Source of the DNA: Sphaerotilus sulfidivorans | GTDB taxonomy: Bacteria > Pseudomonadota > Gammaproteobacteria > Burkholderiales > Burkholderiaceae_C | DNA: 64,000 nucleotides | Assembly: GCF_013426975.1 (NCBI RefSeq) | Contig: NZ_JACCPY010000006.1 | Location: 1-64,000, forward strand | Direction of reading: 5' to 3' | Part shown: piece after piece, positions 18,660 through 27,816 of the stretch | Layout: every line of letters starts with the position of its first letter | Numbering within the stretch: position 1 is the first letter of the stretch | Notes under the pieces: model-generated | Databases searched by the model: none | What the model was told of the DNA's origin: nothing | What the model saw: the letters and a program-made list of their open reading frames with translations, nothing else | Translations under genes and position numbers: made by a program

Positions 18660-19460
18660 ATGAAGAACTTCCTCGCTCCCGTGCTGCCGGTGCTGATGAG
18701 TGCACTGTCGCTGGGTCTGGCCGCCAGCGCGGTCCAGGCCCAGACTGCAGCGCCTTCGGCGCCGCAGGCCACCCAGAAGGCCGACGGCCGTCTGCGCGCT
18801 GCGCTGGGCCTGGGCGCCAGCCACTCGTCGGGCAACAGCCGCACGTCCAGCTTCTCGCTGGCGGGCCAGGGCGTGCGCCTGACCGCACAGGACCGACTCA
18901 GCCTGAGCGCCAGCGCGCTCTACGCCAGCAGCGCCGGCACCACCACCGCCGAGCAGCTGCGCGCCGGCGCCCGCTATGACTACAACCTGGGCCCGAGCAC
19001 TTTCGCCTTCGGCCTGCTCGATCTGGAGCGCAACCGCCCGGCCAATCTGGCCGTCCGCGGCGTCGCCGGTGTCGGCGCGGGCCTGCACCTGCTGGCCACG
19101 CCCGAGCACAGCCTCGACGTCTTCGGCGGCGTGGCCTGGAATGCCGACCGCTACATCGATGCGGCCACCGTCGCCGGCGAGACCCGCAGCCGCTATGGCT
19201 ACGCCTCGCTGCTGCTGGGCGAGGAGTCTCAGCATCGCCTGAGCGAGACCGCCAGCGTCTACCAGCGTCTGCTCGTCTACCCGAACCTGCGTGACCGCGG
19301 CGAGTTCCGTGCCCATTTCGGCTCCGGTCTGGCGGTGGCGCTCTCCAGCGCGATGAACCTGAATGTCGGTCTGGCCTATGCCTACAACTCCGACCCCGGC
19401 CTGGGCCGCAAGAAGGGCGACTCGCTGCTGACCACCGGCGTGTCGGTCAAGTTCGACTGA
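18660..19460 (+). CDS. DUF481-type outer membrane beta-barrel protein
   Basis: A 266-residue protein with a signal peptide (LSLGLAASAVQAQ, cleavage near residue 28), then alternating polar/hydrophobic strands typical of an outer membrane barrel. LGLGASHSSGNSRTSSFSLAGQG at the beginning and the strand YGYASLLLGEESQHRLSE fit the DUF481 (YdiY, salt-induced outer membrane protein) family. The last strand ends VSVKFD, not in the usual terminal Phe. ATG 18660 places the signal peptide at the very start. The upstream 220 bases hold a perfect hairpin (CCCGACC/GGTCGGG, 18441-18456) without a T-run. Confidence 0.8.
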   Translation: MKNFLAPVLPVLMSALSLGLAASAVQAQTAAPSAPQATQKADGRLRAALGLGASHSSGNSRTSSFSLAGQGVRLTAQDRLSLSASALYASSAGTTTAEQLRAGARYDYNLGPSTFAFGLLDLERNRPANLAVRGVAGVGAGLHLLATPEHSLDVFGGVAWNADRYIDAATVAGETRSRYGYASLLLGEESQHRLSETASVYQRLLVYPNLRDRGEFRAHFGSGLAVALSSAMNLNVGLAYAYNSDPGLGRKKGDSLLTTGVSVKFD

Positions 19461-19519
19461 GACTGAAGCACCGTTCCTTCGGGACGGATCGAGGCGATTC
19501 CAGCAAGCGAGGGCCGGCG

Positions 19520-20002
19520 ATGTTCGACGATCTTGGCGTGGTGTCGGTTCTGGCCCAGCTGCTGCTGATCCTGGTGCTGCTGGCGCTGTATTCGGGGCGG
19601 CGCCATCTGCGCAGCCGTCAGCAGCGCTACCGCGATCCTGCCGCGCCGCGACGCCGCCGTGCCGGCGGTGGTGCGCCAGCCTCTGCTGCGCTGCTCGAGG
19701 CTGCGGCCGAAGAGGTCGCGCAAGCCGCACGCCGCGCGCAGCGCATCTCCGGCCTGCGCAGCGACGACCTGCTGCCGCCCGGCTTCGCCGACACCTGCGC
19801 CGACTGGACGCCGCTGGCAGCGCAGCCGGTCGAGCGTGCACGCGGCCCCGCTGCGGACCCGGCCTCGGACCGCATCGACCTGGACGCGCCGCTGCGCTGC
19901 ACCGCGCTGGAGCGGCCCTTCGACGAGGCGGATCGCGCGCACGCACGGGTCCGGCCCGTGTTGTCCTGCACAATCGGGCGCCAGGTGCACATGCACGCCT
20001 GA
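19520..20002 (+). CDS. Hypothetical single-span membrane protein
   Basis: A 160-residue open frame that begins with a hydrophobic helix (LGVVSVLAQLLLILVLLALY), then a strongly basic Arg-rich stretch and an Ala-rich cytoplasmic tail (LLEAAAEEVAQAARRAQRISG) that could form a helix. No known domain recognised. It lies between the DUF481 gene and parC on the same strand and ends nine bases before parC. The ATG and membrane-helix start support a real gene, but the long basic Ala-rich frame could partly be GC-rich chance. Confidence 0.5.
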   Translation: MFDDLGVVSVLAQLLLILVLLALYSGRRHLRSRQQRYRDPAAPRRRRAGGGAPASAALLEAAAEEVAQAARRAQRISGLRSDDLLPPGFADTCADWTPLAAQPVERARGPAADPASDRIDLDAPLRCTALERPFDEADRAHARVRPVLSCTIGRQVHMHA

Positions 20003-20011
20003 TGCCCGACG

Positions 20012-22378
20012 ATGGACCAGACGACGATCGACTTCTCTTCCCTTCCTCCCGCCACCCCGGCCGATGACGCGCTGACGCTGGCGCACTATGCCGAGCGGGC
20101 CTATCTCGAATACGCGCTGAGCGTCGTCAAGGGCCGCGCGCTGCCGGATGTCGGCGACGGCCAGAAGCCGGTGCAGCGGCGCATCCTCTACGCGATGCAC
20201 CGCATGGGGCTGGCGACGCAGCGCGCCAGCAACGGCGCCACCGGCGGCGCGCGGCCGGTCAAGAGCGCGCGTGTCGTGGGCGATGTGCTCGGCCGCTTCC
20301 ATCCGCACGGCGACACCGCCGCCTATGACGCGCTGGTGCGCATGGCGCAGGACTTCTCGCTGCGCTATCCGCTGATCGATGGCCAGGGCAACTTCGGCAG
20401 CCGCGACGGCGACGGCGCGGCGGCGATGCGCTACACCGAGGCGCGCCTGGCGCCGATCGCGCGGCTGCTGCTCGACGAGATCGACGAGGGCACGGTCGAC
20501 TTCGTGCCCAACTACGACGGCTCGACCGAGGAGCCGCGCCAGCTGCCCTCGCGCCTGCCCTTCGTGCTGCTCAACGGCGCCAGCGGCATCGCCGTCGGCC
20601 TGGCCACCGAGGTGCCCAGCCACAACCTGCGCGAGGTGGCCGCGGCGGCGGTCGCGCTGATCCGCGACGAGCATCTGAGCGACGACGCGCTGCACGCGCT
20701 GGTGCCCGGCCCGGACTATCCCGGCGGCGGCCAGATCATCAGCAGCGAGACCGAGATCCGCGAGGCCTACCGCACCGGGCGCGGCTCGCTGAAGGTGCGC
20801 GCGCGCTGGAAGATCGAGGAACTCGCGCGCGGCCAGTGGCAGCTGGTGGTCACCGAGCTGCCGCCGGGCACCAGCAGCCAGAAGGTGCTCGAGGAGATCG
20901 AGGAGATCACCAACCCGAAGATCAAGGCCGGCAAGAAGGCGCTGACGCCCGAGCAGGTCCAGCTCAAGGGCGCGGTGCTGGCGCTGCTCGACGGCGTGCG
21001 CGACGAGTCCGGCAAGGAGGCGGCGGTGCGCCTGGTCTTCGAGCCGCGCAGCCGCACGATCGAGTCCCGCGAGCTGATCACCGCGCTGCTGGCGCACACC
21101 AGCCTGGAGAGCTCGGCGCCGATCAACATGACGATGATCGGGCTGGACGGTCGCCCGACGCCCAAGAGCCTGCGCCAGGTGCTGCTCGAGTGGACTGGTT
21201 TCCGGCTCGACACGGTGCGCCGGCGCACCGCGCACCGCCTGGAGCGGGTCAGCGAGCGCATCCATGTGCTGGAGGGCCGCCAGCTGGTGCTGCTCAACCT
21301 CGACGAGGTGATCCGCATCATCCGCGAGAGCGACGAGCCGAAGGCTGCGCTGATCGCGCGCTTCCGCCTGAGCGAGCGCCAGGCCGAGGACATCCTGGAG
21401 ATTCGCCTGCGCCAGCTCGCGCGGCTGGAGGCGATCAAGATCGAGCAGGAGCTGGCCGAGCTGCGCGGCGAGCAGGCGAAGCTCGAGGACATCCTGGGCA
21501 ACCCGGCCTCGCTGCGCCGCCTGGTCATCCGCGAGATCGAGGCCGACGCGAAGCAGCACGGCGACGAGCGCCGCACGCTGATCCAGGCCGAGCGGCGTGC
21601 CGTGGCCGAGGTCCGGGTGGCCGACGAGCCGGTCACGGTCGTCGTCAGCCAGAAGGGCTGGGTGCGCGCGCGCACCGGCCACGGCCATGATCCGGCCGGC
21701 TTCGCGTTCAAGGCAGGCGATGCGCTGCACGGCACCTTCGAGTGCCGCACCGTCGACACCCTGGTGGCCTGCGCGAGCAACGGCCGCGTCTACTCGGTGG
21801 CGGTCAGCGCCTTGCCCGGTGCGCGCGGCGACGGTGCGCCGATCACCTCGCTGATCGACCTGGAGCCGGGCACGCAGGTGCTGCACTACCTGGCCGGGCC
21901 GGCCGACCGCATGCTGCTGATGGCGCACAGCGGCGGCACCGGCCTGCTGGCGCGCCTGGGCGACCTGTTCGCGCGCAACAAGGGCGGCAAGGCCTTCCTG
22001 ACGCTGGAGCCGGGCGAGCAGTGGTTCGCGCCGGTGCCGGTGGAGGCCAGGCACACCCGCGTGGCCTGCCTGAGCGCCACCGGCCGGCTGCTGGTCTTCG
22101 GCCTGGACGAGCTCAAGCACCAGGCCGGCGGCGGTCGGGGCCTGATGCTGATGGCCGACATCGACCTGCAGGCCGATCCGCTGCTGGCGGTGACGGTGCT
22201 GGGCGAGGGCGGTCTGCGCGTCAGCGGCCTGGGCCGCGGCGCCAGGCCGCGCGACGAGGACCTGAAGCCGAACGCCCTGGCGGGCTGGGTCGGCCGGCGT
22301 GCGCGCAAGGGCAGGCCGCTCGAGACGACGATGAAGGTGCTCGGTCTGGCGGCCTGGCCTGCATCGCCCGGGGCTTAA
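20012..22378 (+). CDS. parC: DNA topoisomerase IV subunit A
   Basis: DNA-cleaving subunit of topoisomerase IV. The 788-residue protein shows the winged-helix region [14 protein letters not shown], the quinolone-determining stretch [18 protein letters not shown], and the catalytic tyrosine in [10 protein letters not shown], then the GyrA-box-poor ParC tail. At the two classical resistance positions it has Thr and Asp where E. coli has Ser80 and Glu84. These look like natural variants, since residues there differ among betaproteobacteria. ATG 20012 follows the upstream hypothetical gene by nine bases. Confidence 0.97.
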   Translation: MDQTTIDFSSLPPATPADDALTLAHYAERAYLEYALSVVKGRALPDVGDGQKPVQRRILYAMHRMGLATQRASNGATGGARPVKSARVVGDVLGRFHPHGDTAAYDALVRMAQDFSLRYPLIDGQGNFGSRDGDGAAAMRYTEARLAPIARLLLDEIDEGTVDFVPNYDGSTEEPRQLPSRLPFVLLNGASGIAVGLATEVPSHNLREVAAAAVALIRDEHLSDDALHALVPGPDYPGGGQIISSETEIREAYRTGRGSLKVRARWKIEELARGQWQLVVTELPPGTSSQKVLEEIEEITNPKIKAGKKALTPEQVQLKGAVLALLDGVRDESGKEAAVRLVFEPRSRTIESRELITALLAHTSLESSAPINMTMIGLDGRPTPKSLRQVLLEWTGFRLDTVRRRTAHRLERVSERIHVLEGRQLVLLNLDEVIRIIRESDEPKAALIARFRLSERQAEDILEIRLRQLARLEAIKIEQELAELRGEQAKLEDILGNPASLRRLVIREIEADAKQHGDERRTLIQAERRAVAEVRVADEPVTVVVSQKGWVRARTGHGHDPAGFAFKAGDALHGTFECRTVDTLVACASNGRVYSVAVSALPGARGDGAPITSLIDLEPGTQVLHYLAGPADRMLLMAHSGGTGLLARLGDLFARNKGGKAFLTLEPGEQWFAPVPVEARHTRVACLSATGRLLVFGLDELKHQAGGGRGLMLMADIDLQADPLLAVTVLGEGGLRVSGLGRGARPRDEDLKPNALAGWVGRRARKGRPLETTMKVLGLAAWPASPGA

Positions 22379-22691
22379 TGCAATCCAAGATTTCTCCGGT
22401 AACCTGTCGACCATCTGAGATGATTGGTACCATTTGTAATATTCGTGAGCCGGTGCACGATCTCTGCCACCTCGGTGCATGATCGGGCACGCGCCGATGA
22501 AGATCGTCGGCGCCGGCGACGACAACCCGGAAGTCGTCACAGTTCCCCCGCACCGTGCCGCTTCGGCGGCGCGGGCTTTCAGGCCCTTCCGTCGGAAGGG
22601 CCTTTTTTTTCCCTCCCGCCGTGGCGACTAAGCCGGGATTCATCGCCCGCCGCTACGATCGGGGCCTGTCCACCGAGAAATCTTCCACATC
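22379..22691 (+). other. 313-bp intergenic region between parC and the two-component operon
   Basis: No protein gene is supported. It holds an AT-rich patch with TAATAT at 22437-22442 as a possible -10, a GC-rich middle part with several short inverted repeats, and a strong terminator at 22582-22610. A transcript of about 160 bases from the patch to the terminator would be a small RNA; the region may equally be just the parC 3' end. TACGAT at 22654-22659 may be the -10 for the following response regulator. Confidence 0.4.
22582..22610 (+). terminator. Rho-independent terminator
   Basis: A perfect nine-base-pair stem GGCCCTTCC/GGAAGGGCC (22582-22590 and 22594-22602) with a three-base loop is followed by eight Ts. 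It ends plus-strand transcription coming from parC or from a small RNA within the intergenic region. Confidence 0.92.
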
Positions 22692-23438
22692 ATGCGACTG
22701 CTGCTTGCCGAAGACGATCAGCTGCTCGGCGACGGTCTGCGTGCCGGCCTGCGGGCCCTGGGCTTCCAGGTCGACTGGGTGCGTGACGGCGTGGCCGCCG
22801 AGCGCGAGCTTCTGAACCAGACCTACACCGCCGCCATTCTCGACCTCGGCCTGCCGCGGGTCGACGGCATCGACGTGTTGCAGAGCCTGCGCAACCGGGG
22901 CGTGGCCACGCCGGTGCTGGTGCTGACCGCGCGCGACGGCGTGCCCCAGCGCATCCAGGCACTGGACATCGGTGCCGACGACTATGTCGTCAAGCCGGTC
23001 GACCTGCATGAGCTGGCTGCGCGGCTGCGTGCGCTGGTGCGCCGCTCGCACGGCCAGGCGCAGGACCGGCTCAGCAGCAACGGCGTCGATCTGCAGCCGG
23101 CCTCGCGCGAGGTCTGGGCCGACGGCGAGGCGGTCAAGCTCTCCAGCCGGGAGTTCAGCCTGCTGCATGTGCTGATGCTGCGCCCGGGCCGGGTGCTGAC
23201 CCGCGAGCAGCTCGAGAACCACCTCTACGGCTGGGGCGAGGAGGTCGGCAGCAACACCATCGAGGTGCATGTGCATCACCTGCGCCGCAAGCTTGGCTCG
23301 CACCGCATCCGCACGGTGCGCGGGGTCGGCTATGCCTTTGCCGCCTCGACGCCGGCGCCGGCGCCCGAGAGCGCACCTGCCGAGGCCGCGGCCGAGCTGG
23401 GCGCCGACACCGGCAGCATGCCGCTTTCCGCCTCGTGA
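22692..23438 (+). CDS. OmpR-family response regulator, QseB/PmrA-like
   Basis: A 248-residue regulator. The receiver domain shows LLLAEDDQLLGDGL, the phospho-acceptor in AILDLGLPRVDG, VLVLTARD and the Lys of YVVKPVDLHEL. The winged-helix domain carries LSSREFSLLHVLMLRPGRVLTREQLE and the recognition helix NTIEVHVHHLRRKLG, ending in IRTVRGVGYAF. The Ala/Pro-rich extension after that is unusual. The stop overlaps the GTG of the kinase gene as GTGA, so the two proteins form one unit. Confidence 0.93.
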   Translation: MRLLLAEDDQLLGDGLRAGLRALGFQVDWVRDGVAAERELLNQTYTAAILDLGLPRVDGIDVLQSLRNRGVATPVLVLTARDGVPQRIQALDIGADDYVVKPVDLHELAARLRALVRRSHGQAQDRLSSNGVDLQPASREVWADGEAVKLSSREFSLLHVLMLRPGRVLTREQLENHLYGWGEEVGSNTIEVHVHHLRRKLGSHRIRTVRGVGYAFAASTPAPAPESAPAEAAAELGADTGSMPLSAS

Positions 23439-24949
23439 GTCCGCTGCATCCGGCGCGGCGCAGCTCGCTGCGCGCGCGGCTGCTCGGCCGGGTGCTGGCT
23501 GGGGTGACGATGCTGTGGATGCTGGCGGCGGTGCTGGCCTGGGTCGACACCCGGCGCGAGCTCGACAGCCTGCTCGACGGTCATCTGGCGCAGTCGGCCG
23601 CGCTGCTGATCGCGCTGCAGCTCGAGGATGGCGGCGAGGCCGCGCTGCCGCCGGCCTCCAATCTGCACCGCTACTCGCCGCGGGTGGCCTTCCAGGTCTG
23701 GCGCGACGGCGCGCTGGAAATGCATTCCTGGAATGCGCCGGCCGAACCGCTGGCGCCGCTGGTGCCGGGCTTTCACGCCACCCATCTGTCGGGACGCGAC
23801 TGGCGGGTCTATGCCGCCCGGCCGCGGCAGGCCTCCGACGCGATCGTGCTGATCGGCGAGCTGGGCTACTCGCGCGAGGAGATTCTCGAGGCGGTGCTGC
23901 GCAGCTCGCTGCTGCCGCTGCTGGTGGCGCTGCCGCTGCTGGGCCTGAGCGTGTGGTGGGCGGTGCGTCTGGGCCTGGTGCCGCTGGACCGGCTCGGGCG
24001 CGAGCTGGCCACGCGCGATCCGGCCGAGCTGACGCCGGTGCGCATCGACGACGCACCGGCCGAGCTGCTGCCGCTGATCCAGGCGCTCAACGAGCTGTTC
24101 GATCGCACCCATGCGCTGCTGAGCTCGGAGCGGCGCTTCACCGCCGATGCCGCGCATGAGCTGCGCACCCCGATCGCCGGCATTCGCGCGCAGGCGCAGG
24201 CCGCGCTGGCGGTGGCCGATCCGGCCGCGCGCCGCCATGCGCTGCAGGCGACGCTGGCCGGCTGCGACCGCGCCACCCGTCTGGTGCAGCAGCTGCTGAC
24301 GCTGGCGCGGCTGGAGGCCGAGCCGCAGTGCCGCCAGGGCCGCGCCGACCTGGTGGCGCTGGCCCGCGACGAGGTGGTCGAGATCGCCGCCACCGCCTTC
24401 GAGGAGGGGCAGGATCTGCAATTCGAGGCGCCGGAAGAGGAGGGCTGGCTGCAGGTGCGCGGTGAGCCCACGCTGCTGGCGGTGCTGCTGCGCAACCTGA
24501 TCGACAACGCGCTGCGCTACAGCCCGGCCGGCGCGACGGTGCGGGTGACCGTGCTGCCCCCGGCACAGGCCGAGACTTCGACGTCGGTGATGCCCGACGG
24601 CACGGAAACGCCCGTGCCCCGCGCCCGGCTGATCGTCGAGGACAGCGGCCCCGGCCTGTCGCCGGAGCATCTGCAGCGCCTGGGCGAGCGCTTCTTCCGC
24701 GCGCTTGGCAATGACCGGCCGGGCAGCGGCCTGGGCTGGTCGATCGTGCGGCGCATCGCGATGGCGCTGCAGCTCGACATCCAGGTCGATCGCTCGCCCG
24801 AGCTTGGCGGGCTGCGGGTCAGCGTGGCGGTGGCGATGGCGCCGCAGGAGCCGGAGCCGGAGTCGACTGCGGCTGCTTCCGTCGCCGCGGCCGATCAGCC
24901 GGCGAGGCCGTCCGGCCCACCGCCGGAGCCGGAGCGCTCGCGCACATAG
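23435..24949 (+). CDS. Sensor histidine kinase, QseC-like
   Basis: A 504-residue inner-membrane kinase. A first span (VLAGVTMLWMLAAVLAWV) precedes a periplasmic domain of about 130 residues, then a second span (LLPLLVALPLLGLSVWWAV). The cytoplasmic part has the phospho-acceptor H-box FTADAAHELRTPIAGI, N-box LIDNALRYSPAG, G1 box VEDSGPGLS and G2 GSGLGWSIVRRI. Domain order matches QseC/TctE kinases, and it should phosphorylate the preceding regulator. The last 55 bases overlap the 3' end of the convergent gene at 24895. Confidence 0.93.
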   Translation: MSPLHPARRSSLRARLLGRVLAGVTMLWMLAAVLAWVDTRRELDSLLDGHLAQSAALLIALQLEDGGEAALPPASNLHRYSPRVAFQVWRDGALEMHSWNAPAEPLAPLVPGFHATHLSGRDWRVYAARPRQASDAIVLIGELGYSREEILEAVLRSSLLPLLVALPLLGLSVWWAVRLGLVPLDRLGRELATRDPAELTPVRIDDAPAELLPLIQALNELFDRTHALLSSERRFTADAAHELRTPIAGIRAQAQAALAVADPAARRHALQATLAGCDRATRLVQQLLTLARLEAEPQCRQGRADLVALARDEVVEIAATAFEEGQDLQFEAPEEEGWLQVRGEPTLLAVLLRNLIDNALRYSPAGATVRVTVLPPAQAETSTSVMPDGTETPVPRARLIVEDSGPGLSPEHLQRLGERFFRALGNDRPGSGLGWSIVRRIAMALQLDIQVDRSPELGGLRVSVAVAMAPQEPEPESTAAASVAAADQPARPSGPPPEPERSRT

Positions 24950-25704
24950 CGGCACAGCGTGCCGCTCTCGGGCAGCAGGTAGATCACCTGAGCCTCCTCG
25001 GCCTCGGTGAGGAGGCCGCCGCCGCTGCCGGTCTGTGCCCAGGCCGGGCGGCGGCGGCGTCCCTGCGGCAGCCGGGCAAAGGCCCGCACCCGGCGCTCCA
25101 GCGAGGCACTGTCCTCGCTGTCGAAGCGCTCCCAGGCCAGATCGACCGGCTCGCCGTCGATCAGGCGCAGCAGTGTCGCGCCTTCGTCGCGCGGCAGCAC
25201 CAGCACCGCGTCGGCATCGCGGATCTGACGGCCGACCCGCTGCCATTCGGCATGCAGCAGCGGCTCGATCCGACCGGCACGCAGGCCGGCGTGCTGAAGC
25301 GTCTCGGTCCAGGTCGCCAGATCGGCCGCCTCGAGCGCGCTGGCGAGCCAGCGCTGCCGGCCCATCGGCAGCAGCATCAGATGCCGCGCTCCGTCGCCGA
25401 GCACCGCCCGGAAGCGCTGCTGCGCCTCCTGCCGGACCTGGGCGTGCGAACCGTCATGGTGCAGCAGCAGGTGCAGCAGGTACTCGTCGGCCACCCGCAG
25501 CCGGGCCTGGCCCGGCAGCACCTCGACATCGGCCAGGCGCAGCGCCGACAGCGCCGCGCCCAGCGCGGCCGCGCCCCGCCCGCTGCCGCTGGCCGCGGCC
25601 AGGCTGCGCTCGCGCCAGCCCGCGCCGATGAGCCGGGCCTGGCAGCCGCGTGCACGCAGGTCGAGCCAGAGTTCAGGGCGCCAGCGGAGCGGCACGCTCG
25701 GCAT
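24895..25704 (-). CDS. Hypothetical protein, possibly PilM/GspL-like (actin-fold)
   Basis: A 269-residue protein with no confident family. The start (PELWLDLRARGCQARLIGAGW) has the look of the first strands of an actin/ASKHA fold. The middle (WTETLQHAGLRAGRIEPLLHAEW, then AVLVLPRDEGATLLRLIDGEPVDLAW) resembles PilM, MshI or the cytoplasmic part of GspL, which bind secretion ATPases. No membrane span is seen, so it would be cytoplasmic. Its start overlaps the end of the GspE-like gene by 32 bases, which supports a functional pair. Its own end overlaps the kinase gene. The PilM/GspL link is inference. Confidence 0.55.
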   Translation of the reverse strand: MPSVPLRWRPELWLDLRARGCQARLIGAGWRERSLAAASGSGRGAAALGAALSALRLADVEVLPGQARLRVADEYLLHLLLHHDGSHAQVRQEAQQRFRAVLGDGARHLMLLPMGRQRWLASALEAADLATWTETLQHAGLRAGRIEPLLHAEWQRVGRQIRDADAVLVLPRDEGATLLRLIDGEPVDLAWERFDSEDSASLERRVRAFARLPQGRRRRPAWAQTGSGGGLLTEAEEAQVIYLLPESGTLCRYVRERSGSGGGPDGLAG

Positions 25705-27190
25705 CCTCCTGTGCGATCTCGCCCGAGCGCAGCCGCTGCTGCAGCCGCTCGGCCATGCCGGGGATGCGCCGCTGTCGGGCCAGCCGGTCGAGCCGGGCCG
25801 CCGGCGCGCCGGTCTCGATCGCCTCGGCCAGCGCGCGGCTGGTGCCGATCCAGCTTTCGATCACGCAGCGGCCCAGCCGGCCGCTGCCCTCGCAGTCCGG
25901 ACAGCCGCTGCCTTCGCAGTGCGGGCAGATCCGCGGCAGCAGCTGCTGCACCAGCATCCCGCCGAGGCTGCGGCCGATCACCTGGCGCGGCAGGCCGGCG
26001 CGGTGCAGCCGCTCGATGGCCGACCAGGGCGAGGCCGCCCGCACCGCCAGCACCAGCGCCCGGCCCTCCAGCGCCAGATCGGCCAGCCGCTCGGCGGCGC
26101 CGGGGCTCATCTCGCCGCTCTGGTCGATCAGCAGCCGGTCGGGATCGCGCCTCAGGCCGTGCTCGACCGCATCGCGGTCCGGCGCGTCCAGCACCAGCGC
26201 GAGCTGGCCTTCCTGACGGCTTTGTCCGGCCAGCGCCCGCAGCAGGGTGCTCAGTCCCTGGCCTGGAGGCGCCACCAGCAGCGTCAGCCCGTGCACCGGC
26301 CGCAGCGCCTGGCGCAGCGCGGCACAGGTGGCCGGCGCCAGCCCCAGCGCCTCGAGCGAGGGGGGCGGCTGCCGATCGTCGCGGTCCGGCAGCCGCAGCA
26401 CGATGTGGCCGGGATGCAGCTCGACCGGCAGGCTCAGCGGCCGGCCGCCCTGGACGATGTCGAGCTGGCCATCGCGAAGGATCTGCGGGCTCAGCATCGC
26501 GGCCAGCGCATGCAGCATCTCGCCGGCCGGGGCGGGGCGCTCGTCGTCCGGATGCGACGGGCCGGCGGGCTGCAGCCGGCCGTCGATGCGCAGCCGCACC
26601 GAGGCGGCGGCCGGGTCATGGGCCGGCAGGTCCAGGTGCAGATGGCTGGCGCCGCGCTCGAACGCCAGGCGCAGCAGCCGGTTGAGCGGCTCCAGCGCCG
26701 GCGTGCCGGCTGCACCGATGTCGTCATGGCGGGAGGCGCGCACGCCGAAGCGGCTGACCTCATGCTCGAGCCGGGCCTGCTCGACCCGCTCGACGAAGGC
26801 CAGCAGCGCCGGTGCCGGTGCCACATACCAGCGGGTGCGCAGCCGTCCCTCCTGGCGCAGACGCGCCTCGATCCAGAGCCGCTCGGCGCGGTCGAAGGGG
26901 TCGGCCAGCACCAGCGCGGTGGCCTGGTCGGGTGTGCGCAGCGCCACGCACAGCCGCCGGCGCGCCTCGCCGGTGGGAATCAGTCGGGTGTCGGCCAGGG
27001 TCGGCTCGGCCCGCTCCATCGCCGCCGGCATCATGCCGCTGGCCAGTGCCAGCCAGCGCCGGAAGGCCGGATCCTGGCTGGAGTCCGGCGCCGGGCCGCG
27101 GGTGTCGGCGCTGTAGCGGCGCATCAGACGCTGCACCACCCGCTCGGCCTGTTCCGCCGCGCCGATGCGGCTCAGCTCATGCTCGCTCAT
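25673..27190 (-). CDS. Degenerate GspE/PilB-like secretion ATPase homologue
   Basis: A 505-residue protein that follows the type II secretion/type IV pilus ATPase plan: GASHLHLD (about residue 181), VRLRIDGRL, a P-loop region at 307-315, RDPD at 348-351, and a four-cysteine zinc motif with Cys422, 425, 430 and 433 (CPHC...CPDC) followed by GRCVIESW. The P-loop reads APPGQGLST, with Leu313 where the catalytic lysine should be. The GEIRD Walker B box is replaced by SGEMS, and the TLHTN histidine box by AVRAAS. It therefore probably does not hydrolyse ATP and may be structural or regulatory. No other secretion or pilus gene lies nearby except the possible PilM/GspL-like partner. Confidence 0.75.
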   Translation of the reverse strand: MSEHELSRIGAAEQAERVVQRLMRRYSADTRGPAPDSSQDPAFRRWLALASGMMPAAMERAEPTLADTRLIPTGEARRRLCVALRTPDQATALVLADPFDRAERLWIEARLRQEGRLRTRWYVAPAPALLAFVERVEQARLEHEVSRFGVRASRHDDIGAAGTPALEPLNRLLRLAFERGASHLHLDLPAHDPAAASVRLRIDGRLQPAGPSHPDDERPAPAGEMLHALAAMLSPQILRDGQLDIVQGGRPLSLPVELHPGHIVLRLPDRDDRQPPPSLEALGLAPATCAALRQALRPVHGLTLLVAPPGQGLSTLLRALAGQSRQEGQLALVLDAPDRDAVEHGLRRDPDRLLIDQSGEMSPGAAERLADLALEGRALVLAVRAASPWSAIERLHRAGLPRQVIGRSLGGMLVQQLLPRICPHCEGSGCPDCEGSGRLGRCVIESWIGTSRALAEAIETGAPAARLDRLARQRRIPGMAERLQQRLRSGEIAQEDAERAAPLAP

Positions 27191-27327
27191 GCGGGAATTG
27201 GACCGTGCCGGCCGCCTTCAGCCAGCCCCCGCGACGCGGGGACAGCGCTCCCTGACAGCAGGGACGAGGGCCGACGGAAAAAGGTCTTCATGCGAAATAC
27301 GCGGCAGTTTCTGCCAAGTATTTCACA

Positions 27328-27816
27328 TCATCGCGCTTGTGCGAGACGGACTGCGGCTGCGCCCAGCAGCACGAACAGCGCCGCGCTCCACAGCTCGAAG
27401 GGCACGCCCAGCAGCGACACCGCGGCCTCGGCGCAGGAGGCGCGCACCTCGAAGACCTCCGGCTGCCAGGCGTCCAGCCCCAGGCCGGAAATGATCCGGT
27501 CGGCCAGCGTCAGGTCGCAGGAGGGCAGCTTCGCGGCGACGAAGTGCTGGTAGAGCGCCGCTGCGGTGCCGGCCAGGGCCAGCAGCAGCACCAGCCCGCC
27601 CGAGAGCCGGCGCGACAGCCGCGTGGCGCCCGCCGCCTCGGGCAGCAGTGCCGCCAGGCCGGCCACCGTGCCGATCAGCAGGAAAAGAATGCGCTGCAGG
27701 ATGCACCACGGGCAGGGCTGCATGTCCAGGCGATGCTGGGCGAACAGCGCGCCGGCGACGCTGGCGAAGCAGGCCAGCGCCATCAGCGCCAGCAGCAGGC
27801 GCGGGCGCGGATTCAC
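27328..27816 (-). CDS. dsbB: Disulfide bond formation protein DsbB
   Basis: A 162-residue inner-membrane oxidase with four hydrophobic helices that reoxidises DsbA and passes electrons to quinone. The first periplasmic loop has the redox pair in QPCPWCILQR. The second loop has the other pair, Cys in KLPSCDLT and Cys in RASCAEA. It starts with GTG at 27816, which overlaps the stop of the RidA gene as GTGA. The 137 bases between it and the ATPase homologue hold no clear terminator. Confidence 0.95.
   Translation of the reverse strand: MNPRPRLLLALMALACFASVAGALFAQHRLDMQPCPWCILQRILFLLIGTVAGLAALLPEAAGATRLSRRLSGGLVLLLALAGTAAALYQHFVAAKLPSCDLTLADRIISGLGLDAWQPEVFEVRASCAEAAVSLLGVPFELWSAALFVLLGAAAVRLAQAR

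Noticed and set aside
19471-19487. Hairpin after the DUF481 gene as a terminator
   Set aside because: Stem has a wobble pair and is not followed by Ts.
20290-20340. Thr and Asp at the ParC quinolone-resistance positions
   Set aside because: Both residues differ from E. coli, but related betaproteobacterial sequences also vary here; no evidence for selected resistance.
19382-22540. 1052-codon minus-strand frame opposite parC
   Set aside because: Shadow of parC; no start signal, no domain.
25035-27553. Long plus-strand frames opposite the ATPase homologue and dsbB
   Set aside because: They are shadows; the minus strand shows the zinc motif, secretion-ATPase blocks and the DsbB cysteine pairs.
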